A stretch of DNA of 64,000 bases. Source: Clostridium sp. JN-1. Its GTDB lineage: Bacteria > Bacillota > Clostridia > Clostridiales > Clostridiaceae. Every line of letters begins with the position of its first letter. Positions within the stretch are counted from its first letter, which is position 1. Made by a program: the position numbers and the translations under genes. Location of the stretch: positions 682,001 through 746,000 of the forward strand of contig NZ_CP033465.1 in assembly GCF_003718715.1 (NCBI RefSeq). Direction: 5' to 3'. Of this stretch, positions 56,888-64,000 are shown in pieces. Below the pieces are notes generated by a model. It ran no database searches and was not told where the DNA came from. It saw only the letters and a program-made list of their open reading frames with translations.

Positions 56888-57904
56888 ATGTTAAAAGTCG
56901 GAATCATTGGCGCAGGTAGAATAGGCAGAGTACATGGTGAAAGCATATCAAAATATGTAAAAGAAGCACAAATTAAAGCAATAGCTGATCCATTTTTAAA
57001 TGAAGATCAGAAAAAATGGGCTAAAGAAAAAGGAATACCGTATACTTATACTGATTATAAAGAAATATTAAATGATCCAGAAATAGATGCTGTTTTGATT
57101 TGTTCATCAACTGACACACATTCAAAAATTTCAATTGAAGCTATAAAGGCACATAAACATGTATTTTGTGAAAAGCCAATAGATCATGATCTTTCTAAAA
57201 TAAAAGATGTTATAGAAACACTCAAGAAAAACCCTGGAGTTAAATATCAAGTTGGATTTAACAGAAGATATGATCATAATTTCAGAGCAATTAAACAAGC
57301 AGTACTAGATGGAAAAGTAGGAGAACCACATATTTTAAAAATAACTTCAAGAGATCCTGAACCACCATCAATTGATTATGTTAAGGTATCAGGAGGAATG
57401 TTCCTTGATATGACTATACACGATTTTGATATGGTTAGATATTTAATGGACAGTGAAGTTGTTGAAGTTTATGCTATAGGAAATGTTTTAGTTGACAATG
57501 CAATAGGAGAAGCCGGAGATGTTGATACAGCTATTATAACTTTGAAACTTGAAAATGGTGCTATGGCAGTTATAGATAATTCTAGAAAATCAGTTTATGG
57601 ATATGACCAGAGAGCAGAGGTATTTGGATCAAAAGGACAAGTTGCTATATCGAATGATTCAGTATCATCAGCAGTTATATCAACAGAAAATGGTGTTACA
57701 GCAGAAAAACCAATGTTCTTCTTCCTTGAGAGATATATGCAGGCTTATGCAGAAGAAATAAGAGAATTTATTGATGCTATTGTAAACGATAAAGATACTC
57801 CGGTAAATGCAGATGATGGATTAAAGCCAGTACTCATTGGACTTGCTGCAAAAAAATCATTAGAAGAAAATAGACCTGTTAAAATATCAGAAATAAAATA
57901 CTAG
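56888..57904 (+). CDS. iolG: Inositol 2-dehydrogenase
   Basis: A 338-residue Gfo/Idh/MocA oxidoreductase. The Rossmann loop is GIIGAGRIGRVHGE, the catalytic lysine is in CEKPIDHD, and the substrate site is GGMFLDMTIHDFDM (D and H). Oxidises myo-inositol to 2-keto-myo-inositol with NAD+. AAAGGAGA fixes ATG 56888. First gene after the repeat element; iolE follows 31 bases later. Confidence 0.92.
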   Translation: MLKVGIIGAGRIGRVHGESISKYVKEAQIKAIADPFLNEDQKKWAKEKGIPYTYTDYKEILNDPEIDAVLICSSTDTHSKISIEAIKAHKHVFCEKPIDHDLSKIKDVIETLKKNPGVKYQVGFNRRYDHNFRAIKQAVLDGKVGEPHILKITSRDPEPPSIDYVKVSGGMFLDMTIHDFDMVRYLMDSEVVEVYAIGNVLVDNAIGEAGDVDTAIITLKLENGAMAVIDNSRKSVYGYDQRAEVFGSKGQVAISNDSVSSAVISTENGVTAEKPMFFFLERYMQAYAEEIREFIDAIVNDKDTPVNADDGLKPVLIGLAAKKSLEENRPVKISEIKY

Positions 57905-57935
57905 AATTCATTTTAAGATTTAGGAGGAACTGCAA

Positions 57936-58832
57936 ATGTTTAATAAGGATAAAGTAAAAATAGGAATTTGTCCTATAGGATGGACCAATGATGATATGCC
58001 GGACTTAGGAAAAGAAAATACTTTTGAACAAGCTGTAAGCGAAATGGCGCTAGCAGGATTTAAAGGTACAGAAGTTGGAAATAAGTATCCTAAAGATGTA
58101 AAGGTTTTAAAAAAGGCTCTTGATTTGAGAGGATTACAAATAGCTAGTGCATGGTTTAGTTCATTTTTAACAACAAAACCATATGAAGAAACAGAAAAAG
58201 CATTTATTGCACACAGAGACTTTTTACATGCTATGGGCGCAAAGGTAATTGTTGTTTCAGAACAAGGACACAGCATACAAGGACAGATGGATACTCCAAT
58301 ATTTGATGGAAAATACCATATGAATGAAGAAGAGTGGAAGATGCTTGCAGATGGACTTAATAAATTAGGAGAAGCTGCAAAAGAAAAGGATATGAAAATA
58401 GTTTACCATCATCATATGGGTACAGTAGTACAAACAACAGAAGAAATAGATAAGCTTATGGAGATGACTGATGATAGTTTAGTTTATTTATTACTCGATA
58501 CAGGTCATTTAGTATATTCTGGAGAAGATCCAGTTGCTATAACAAAAAAATATGTAAATAGAATAAAGCATGTACATTTAAAAGATGTTAGACCTGAAAA
58601 AAAGGACAAGGTTAAGAGAGAAAAATTGAGTTTCCTTAAAGGAGTTAGAGAAGGAGCTTTCACAGTACCTGGAGATGGATGCATAGATTTTGAACCAATA
58701 TTTAAAATACTCTCTGACAACGATTACGAAGGATGGATGCTAGTAGAAGCTGAACAAGATCCAGCTATAGCAAATCCACTTGAATATGCATTAAAGGCAA
58801 GAAAATATATTGAGGATAAGATAGGATTTTAA
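57936..58832 (+). CDS. iolE: Inosose dehydratase
   Basis: A 298-residue xylose-isomerase-like TIM barrel of the IolE family: [15 protein letters not shown] at the N-terminus, metal ligands in [23 protein letters not shown] and VEAEQD. Dehydrates 2-keto-myo-inositol. TAGGAGGAAC precedes the ATG. Confidence 0.95.
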   Translation: MFNKDKVKIGICPIGWTNDDMPDLGKENTFEQAVSEMALAGFKGTEVGNKYPKDVKVLKKALDLRGLQIASAWFSSFLTTKPYEETEKAFIAHRDFLHAMGAKVIVVSEQGHSIQGQMDTPIFDGKYHMNEEEWKMLADGLNKLGEAAKEKDMKIVYHHHMGTVVQTTEEIDKLMEMTDDSLVYLLLDTGHLVYSGEDPVAITKKYVNRIKHVHLKDVRPEKKDKVKREKLSFLKGVREGAFTVPGDGCIDFEPIFKILSDNDYEGWMLVEAEQDPAIANPLEYALKARKYIEDKIGF

Positions 58833-58851
58833 ATTGCCATAAAAATTTTCC

Positions 58852-58896
58852 TTTTACGTTTTGCTTTTGAGTAAGACCCCAAAGCAAAACGTAAAA
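58852..58896 (+). terminator. Terminator or large hairpin after iolE
   Basis: TTTTACGTTTTGCTTT (58852-58867) pairs perfectly with AAAGCAAAACGTAAAA (58881-58896). The T-run after it is weak. The gap to 59153 also contains TTTCCATGGAAA (59005-59016), a perfect 12-base palindrome, but no gene. Confidence 0.7.
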
Positions 58897-59153
58897 TCTT
58901 GTTATATGAAGCATTTCTCATAGAAAGCATACAAATAAAGTATTTACATATAATGTAACCTTATCATTTATTATATGCAAGATATTAATTTTATATTGTT
59001 AGCCTTTCCATGGAAAACCATTACATTGTAATAGTAACATATTTATTATATTACATCAAGAATAAGTATAAAAGACTAAAAAGTTCAAATGTTATATATT
59101 TATCGTAAAATTTATGAAATATTAATAGTAAATAGTTTGGGGGGATTAATGAA

Positions 59154-60551
59154 ATGGAGCAAAGCGTTAATAAATCTAGAAGAAAGTTTTTAAAGAAAAT
59201 ATCCATTTTATCAACTTTTGGTTCACTCCTATTTGGTTATGATAGTGGAGTAATAAATGGTTCTCTTAGTTTTATGAGCAGAAAAGATCAATTAAATTTA
59301 ACGCCTTTAACTGAAGGACTTGTTACAAGCTCATTACTATTAGGTGCAGCTTTAGGTGCAGTAGCATGGGGGCGTCTTGCCGACAAATATGGAAGAAAGA
59401 AAATACTTAAAATACTTGCTGCAATTTTTTTCTTTTCTACGGTAGGATGTGCAGTTTCACCTAATGCAGCAGTCATAATTATGTGCAGATTCATAGTAGG
59501 AGTGGGAGTAGGAGGAGTATCAGTTGTTGTGCCAACATTTTTGGCTGAAATGGCTCCTACTGAAATAAGAGGAAGTCTTGTTTCTCAAGATCAATTGATG
59601 ATCGTTACAGGACAGCTATTAGCATATATATTTAATAGTATTCTGGGGAATTTTTGTAATAATCCTGGAGTTTGGCGTTATATGATAGTTATTTCTACTA
59701 TTCCAGCAATTGTGCTGTGGTTTGGAATGTTTATAGTTCCTGAAACACCAAGATGGCTGGCTGCCAATGGAAAAGTTGCCCAAGCACTAGAGGTTTTAAG
59801 ACAAACACGTGATGATGCAGAAGCTGAATCAGACCTTAGAGAAATCAAAAAAAATCTCGATAAGGCTACTTTTAAAGATTTAGGTACTCCGTGGATTAAG
59901 CGAATTGTAGTTATTGGATGTGTAATAGCTATTATACAACAATTTGCAGGAATTAATGTAATAATGTATTATGGAACAACTGTTTTGGAACAGTCTGGAT
60001 TTGGAGTTAAAACAGCATTAATTGCAAATGTAGCAAATGGATGTATGTCTGTTATTGCATCGTGGTCTTATATGCACCACATGGCAAATAGATACAGACG
60101 AAGACCTTTACTCATAGGTGGATATGTTGGAACCACTTTAACCCTGCTCGCAATGAGTATTGTTTCACGTGTGCTAGTAGGTACAGCTGTACTTCCTTAC
60201 TTAGTGGTTGTTTTAACTATGATTTACCTAGCAATATTCCAATCTACTCTAGGACCGTTAACATGGTTATTATTATCTGAGATTTTCCCAATGAGAGTAA
60301 GAGGAATAGGATATGGTGTTGCTACATTCTTTAACTGGATAGGTAACTTTGGAGTTGGTTTATGCTTCCCTATAGTAGTAGCAACGATTGGTTTATCTAG
60401 TACATTTATGTTATTTGTAGGATGTGGAGTTATATGTATAATATGTGCATATAAATTTGTACCAGAAACGTTTGGTAAATCCCTCGAAGAGATGGAACAA
60501 TATTTTAGAAATTATGATAAAAGTGAGTTAACTGATAAAATAGCGAAGTAA
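59154..60551 (+). CDS. iolT: Inositol/sugar MFS transporter
   Basis: A 465-residue sugar-porter-family MFS protein with 12 predicted helices. Signatures: GYDSGVINGSL in TM1, GRLADKYGRKK between TM2 and TM3, PETPRWLAANGK before the central loop, QQFAGINVIMYY in TM7 and VPETFGKSLEEME at the end. In this cluster it most likely imports myo-inositol with protons. GGGGGG precedes the start. Confidence 0.9.
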   Translation: MEQSVNKSRRKFLKKISILSTFGSLLFGYDSGVINGSLSFMSRKDQLNLTPLTEGLVTSSLLLGAALGAVAWGRLADKYGRKKILKILAAIFFFSTVGCAVSPNAAVIIMCRFIVGVGVGGVSVVVPTFLAEMAPTEIRGSLVSQDQLMIVTGQLLAYIFNSILGNFCNNPGVWRYMIVISTIPAIVLWFGMFIVPETPRWLAANGKVAQALEVLRQTRDDAEAESDLREIKKNLDKATFKDLGTPWIKRIVVIGCVIAIIQQFAGINVIMYYGTTVLEQSGFGVKTALIANVANGCMSVIASWSYMHHMANRYRRRPLLIGGYVGTTLTLLAMSIVSRVLVGTAVLPYLVVVLTMIYLAIFQSTLGPLTWLLLSEIFPMRVRGIGYGVATFFNWIGNFGVGLCFPIVVATIGLSSTFMLFVGCGVICIICAYKFVPETFGKSLEEMEQYFRNYDKSELTDKIAK

Positions 60552-60647
60552 CTGCTAAAAAGTAATTGCTGATTAAATTATATTAATTAACACAAACAGT
60601 ATGAAAAATTGTTAATATCTAAATAAACAAAACAGGGGGTATTAAAA

Positions 60648-61667
60648 ATGAAAAAGATTAAAATTGGTTCTGCAGGTTTGGGACGACTTGGCTATGAACA
60701 TGCCTGCAATATTGCAACTCGTGTACCTGGAGCTGAATTAACTGCCATTTGTGATATGGATCAGAAAAGACTTAAGGAAGTGGCAGAGGAGCTAAGTGTT
60801 GAATACACTTATACTGACTTTGCTGAGATGTGTAATAATCCAGAACTAGATGCAATTGCTATAGTAACTCCATCTGCACTTCATACACAGCAGATTGAGA
60901 TTGCACTAAAAGCAGGCAAGCATGTTTTCTGCGAGAAACCGCTTGATACCAATATAGAACACTGTAAACAAGTTGAGAAGGTAGTAGAAGCACATAAGGA
61001 CAAAATATTTATGCTTGGTTTCATGCGCCGTTATGATAAATCTTACCGCAAGGCAAAAGAAAAAATAGAAAATGGTGATATTGGAAGAGTTGTTTTAGTA
61101 CGTTCATATACTCAGGACCCTATAACTGGTATAGAAGGTGCTTTGAAGTTTGGACCTCACAGTGGAGGACAATTCTTGGATATGTGTGTTCATGATATAG
61201 ATTTGTGCCGCTGGTTTACTGGAAGCGAACCTAAAAATATGTGGGGAATTGGTGGATGTTTTGAATTCAAACAATATAGTCAGTGGAATGATGGAGACAA
61301 TGTAAGCTGTCTTATTCAATTTGAAGATGAAACTATGGCATTCCTATTTGCAGGTAGGGCTGCTGCACATGGCTGTAATGTAGAAACTGAAATCATTGGT
61401 ACACGTGGTACACTTCGTATTGGATCTGTTGGAACGGACAGCTTGCTTGAAGTATTGAGTGAACATGGTGTATGTCGTGAATGTTATCCAGATTTTCTTG
61501 CTCGCTGGCATGATGCTTATATAGATGAAATGGTTGAGTTTGTTAAATGCATTCAAAAAAATCATCAGCCTGATGTAACAGTATATGATGGTACAGCTGT
61601 ATCAAAAATTGCAAATAGATGTAAAGAATCATTTGAAAAAGGAGAAATGCTTCCATATAATTCATAG
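60648..61667 (+). CDS. Second inositol dehydrogenase (scyllo-inositol type)
   Basis: A 339-residue Gfo/Idh/MocA oxidoreductase: GSAGLGRLGYEHA nucleotide loop, CEKPLDTN with the catalytic lysine, and GGQFLDMCVHDIDLCRWF. It is clearly diverged from the 56888 IolG, so it probably acts on another isomer such as scyllo-inositol (compare IolX/IolW), feeding 2-keto-inositol to IolE. CAGGGGG precedes the ATG. Last gene of the cluster. Confidence 0.85.
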   Translation: MKKIKIGSAGLGRLGYEHACNIATRVPGAELTAICDMDQKRLKEVAEELSVEYTYTDFAEMCNNPELDAIAIVTPSALHTQQIEIALKAGKHVFCEKPLDTNIEHCKQVEKVVEAHKDKIFMLGFMRRYDKSYRKAKEKIENGDIGRVVLVRSYTQDPITGIEGALKFGPHSGGQFLDMCVHDIDLCRWFTGSEPKNMWGIGGCFEFKQYSQWNDGDNVSCLIQFEDETMAFLFAGRAAAHGCNVETEIIGTRGTLRIGSVGTDSLLEVLSEHGVCRECYPDFLARWHDAYIDEMVEFVKCIQKNHQPDVTVYDGTAVSKIANRCKESFEKGEMLPYNS

Positions 61668-61678
61668 GACTTATATGG

Positions 61679-61740
61679 AAGGGAGGAGAACGTACCTAGA
61701 TTTGATTTACACAAATCTAGGTACGTTCTCTCCTCCCTTT
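61679..61740. terminator. Very long terminator stem after the inositol cluster
   Basis: AAGGGAGGAGAACGTACC... (61679-61704) pairs with 61712-61739 over about 26 bases with a single 2-base bulge and a 7-base loop. The right arm contains the 21-mer also found at 15608-15628. Confidence 0.85.
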
Positions 61741-61748
61741 GATTAAAA

Positions 61749-62119
61749 TTACTTACCAAGCCGCATATTTGAGATATTCAAAGTATTCATTTCTCCCCAA
61801 ATTCCTTTCGAATGTGAGAACTTGTCTATTTTCTGGAGAATATCAACTTCTTCTTTATTTAATTTAATTTTGTCTACAAAACATATTGTACTAATGTTTA
61901 TAAATACTGATCGTGCCTCAAGTTGTGGTGTTTGGCTTCTATTTGCAGTGCGTTCAATTGCACAATTTAAAATGTCTAGAAGTCTAGAATATCTATTGTC
62001 TTGTGAACTCTTTCCAAAATCAATCTTTTAAAAGTATCAAATAGGTTAATTGCTGTTTGTTCATCTTTTCCCTTTTTCATTGACGATTTTCCCTGGTTAT
62101 GAAAATCGTAACAAAACAT
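61749..62119 (-). pseudogene. Frameshifted hypothetical gene
   Basis: From ATG 62119 (GGGGAGAGG upstream) the frame reads MFCYDFHNQGKSSMKKGKD and stops after about 44 codons. A second frame continues YSRLLDILNCAIERTANRSQ to NISNMRLGK and TAA at 61749. One frameshift in the 61990-62030 area joins them into one protein of about 120 residues. Not recognised; soluble and helical. Confidence 0.55.
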
Positions 62120-62524
62120 AACCTCTCCCCTCTTTTTATTTTTATTTCAACGATTTTTAAAAACCAATATATTTTATTAAATCTCCATAATATAAGATGT
62201 TAAAGTAATAGTTTAACAATTTTTCCACCATTAACATCCATTTCAACCAACATTATAGTTTAATATTAATCAAACATCAATGCAGAACAAAAAACGGTTT
62301 GTGTCAATTATATAACTTGAAACCTATTTTGTAGATTATATTAAAAAACGGAAAAATTTTGGATGGGCAAAAATCTATCCAAAATTTTAAACAATCTTAT
62401 GATCAATAATCTGTATTAGAAAAATTATATTAATATATCTTTGTTTATTTTGAATAATAGTATATAATTTATATGTTTATGGAAAAAACTAATTTAAGAA
62501 TAACTAAATAAAAGGCGGTATTAT
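62120..62524. other. Gene-free spacer with one strong hairpin
   Basis: AAAATTTTGGAT (62353-62364) pairs perfectly with ATCCAAAATTTT (62377-62388). The rest is AT-rich, probably holding promoters for truA and the minus-strand relic. No gene is seen. Confidence 0.5.
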
Positions 62525-63262
62525 ATGAGAAATTTGAAATTATCAATTGAGTACGATGGAAGTAAGTATAAAGGATGGCAAAAGCAAAAAGAAGGAATTT
62601 TAACTGTACAGGCAAAACTAGAAAATGTTTTAAGTAAGATGACTGAAGAAGACATCCAAGTAATAGGATGCGGCAGAACTGATACTGGTGTTCATGCAGA
62701 AGATTACATAGCAAACTTTCATACAAATTGTACATTGAGTATAGATGATATGTTAGATTATTTATACAAGTTTTTACCTGAAGATATAGTAGTAAAATCC
62801 ATGAAGGATACTTCAGAGCGATTTCATGCAAGATATAATGCTAAATCTAAAACTTATGTATATACGATAAATAATAATAAGTTTAGAGATGTATTTAATA
62901 GAAAGTATGTATATCATATTGATCAAAAGCTTGATTTGAATAAAATGAGGAGTGCAGCTGAAGTTTTAGTTGGAACTCATGATTTCCAAAGCTTTACTAG
63001 ATTAAAATCTAGTAATAAATCAACTGTTAAAACCATCAATTATATAAAGATAAATGAGAATAATGGGATGATATCCATAGAGATAAATGGAAATTCATTT
63101 TTACTTAACATGGTGAGAATAATTACTGGAACCCTTATAGAAGTGGGTATGGGAAAAATTGAGGATAAGGATGTAAAAGAAATATTAGAGAAAAAGGAAA
63201 GACCGGAAACAATCCCCATAGCTCAAGCAAAAGGGTTGTGTTTAAAAACTGTTCAATATTAA
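62525..63262 (+). CDS. truA: tRNA pseudouridine synthase A (paralogue)
   Basis: A 245-residue TruA-family enzyme that modifies U38-40 in the tRNA anticodon arm. The catalytic aspartate is in [12 protein letters not shown] near residue 55; [19 protein letters not shown] and [17 protein letters not shown] are also present. AAAGGCGG lies just before the ATG. It stands alone rather than beside ecfT/rplM, where the main clostridial truA usually sits, so this may be a second copy. Confidence 0.93.
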   Translation: MRNLKLSIEYDGSKYKGWQKQKEGILTVQAKLENVLSKMTEEDIQVIGCGRTDTGVHAEDYIANFHTNCTLSIDDMLDYLYKFLPEDIVVKSMKDTSERFHARYNAKSKTYVYTINNNKFRDVFNRKYVYHIDQKLDLNKMRSAAEVLVGTHDFQSFTRLKSSNKSTVKTINYIKINENNGMISIEINGNSFLLNMVRIITGTLIEVGMGKIEDKDVKEILEKKERPETIPIAQAKGLCLKTVQY

Positions 63263-63348
63263 ACTTTTATTTTGGCAGCATACCATACCCTGCGTGCAAA
63301 CTAAGTTTTAAGCTAAAAGTAATGTATAGTTATTTTAATTTGCAAATC

Positions 63349-63559
63349 AACTTACACGCAGAGATATATTTGTAAAATGATAGCACATTTAAAAAGTTTT
63401 TTACAGCTCTTAGTGAAGTATTTTAGAAAATCTTAGTAGATTATATATTGTTTGAGCTTGCGAGTTTATATAATCTACTTAGATTTTCAAAATACAAGCT
63501 TAGAGCTGTTAAAACTTTTTAACGTGCTGAAATTTGCAAATATATCCCGAGTGTAAGTT
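63349..63559. repeat. Long imperfect palindrome, family member 2
   Basis: AACTTACAC (63349-63357) and GTGTAAGTT (63551-63559) end arms of about 95 bases that are largely complementary, including AAAAAGTTTT, ACAGCTCT, GTATTTT and TAGATTATAT blocks. The apex carries GCTTGCGAGTTT. Related to 37680-37863. It lies between convergent truA and cooS and nothing else is seen in the 323-base gap. Confidence 0.8.
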
Positions 63560-63585
63560 AAGCTGCAAACTACAAACCCTATAAA

Positions 63586-64000
63586 TTAACTTAAACCCAT
63601 TTCTTTTCTTTTTTTAAGTATATGACTTTCAATACCATCTGCAATTTCTGGAGGATTGTCACCTAAAGCTAATTTACCTCCAGTTACATCTTCACACTTT
63701 TTAGTTAGTAAGTCTATAAGTTTTGGAGCACCAGTCATAAAAGGAGTGGGGGATAAATGAGTATAAGTACCATAAGCTAGTGCAAAAATTCCATCTATGG
63801 TTGCTTTCTGTTCCATCCATGCCGGTGCAGTAATAGCTATTGGAAGCTGAGGAATATCAACATTAAGATGATCTGCAAGTGCAGTAACTAACATGGATAT
63901 TCTACCAGTATCTGTACAAGTTCCAAAACTCAACACAGGAGGAATTTTAAGCATGCTGCAAACTTCTCTTAGACCGCTTCCTGCAAGGTCATTTGCTGCT
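63586..64000 (-). CDS. cooS: Carbon monoxide dehydrogenase catalytic subunit, C-terminal part (cut by window edge)
   Basis: The visible 137 residues are the C-terminus of a CooS-type nickel-iron CO dehydrogenase. They begin AANDLAGSGLREVCSMLKIPPVLSFGTCTDTGRIS, where the cysteines match C-cluster ligands, continue with QLPIAITAPAWMEQKA and FALAYGTYTHLSP, and end EIADGIESHILKKRKEMGLS. No stop occurs up to base 64000, so the gene continues beyond the window. It interconverts CO and CO2, in the Wood-Ljungdahl pathway or CO oxidation. Confidence 0.93.
   Translation of the reverse strand, partial: AANDLAGSGLREVCSMLKIPPVLSFGTCTDTGRISMLVTALADHLNVDIPQLPIAITAPAWMEQKATIDGIFALAYGTYTHLSPTPFMTGAPKLIDLLTKKCEDVTGGKLALGDNPPEIADGIESHILKKRKEMGLS

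Noticed and set aside
1-64000. tRNA or rRNA genes
   Set aside because: I saw no cloverleaf with conserved TTCGANTC/GG arms or rRNA signature on either strand; a tRNAscan run would settle it.

Overview
The window is low-GC Firmicute DNA, most likely from an anaerobic, spore-forming Clostridium, and probably an acetogen. The pointers are strong AGGAGG ribosome sites, AGA/ATA-rich codons, an alpha/beta-type spore protein (33664-33870), PdxS/PdxT, clostridial chemoreceptors, and the C-terminus of a nickel carbon monoxide dehydrogenase (CooS) running off the right edge. I cannot name the species.

Layout. 117-5834: a sigma-54 activator faces an operon of a DokD-like D-amino-acid decarboxylase, an APC transporter and an alanine/ornithine racemase-like protein, with a -24/-12 promoter between them. 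5.9-25.3 kb is an accessory, defence-rich island. It holds a type I restriction-modification locus with a tyrosine recombinase and an inverted silent hsdS cassette, relics of IS3- and IS110-family elements, two DUF2382 stress proteins, an arsR-arsM pair whose arsM has an in-frame TGA exactly at a catalytic cysteine (candidate selenocysteine), a HipA-like kinase next to a HipA_N-HIRAN protein, an orphan radical SAM protein, and two unrecognised genes followed by an HNH nuclease. 25.4-49.4 kb is mostly chromosomal housekeeping and envelope: two chemoreceptors, UDP-galactopyranose mutase, a glycosyltransferase with a PAP2 protein, a secreted amidase, SodC, hemerythrin, a spore protein, pdxST, BlaI/M56 peptidase (the latter frameshifted), a subtilase, a MacAB-like exporter operon, bioY under a BirA box, and a CoA-transferase. 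49.5-61.7 kb is a myo-inositol catabolic cluster: a DeoR-type regulator, an iron alcohol dehydrogenase, iolJ, iolC, iolB, iolD, iolG, iolE, an iolT-type transporter and a second inositol dehydrogenase. No iolA is seen. 61.7-64 kb has a frameshifted hypothetical gene, a truA paralogue and the end of cooS.

The intergenic DNA is unusual. It carries long palindromes: 60 bp at 6067, about 98 bp at 35579, and two related elements of about 200 bp at 37680 and 63349. It also carries two copies of a multi-hairpin repeat with GGACAGA-like ends (39367 and 56443) and a 60-bp direct repeat bracketing bioY. The observations I rate highest are the probable selenocysteine ArsM, the phase-variable type I locus, the split HipA/HIRAN kinase module, and the paired repeat families.
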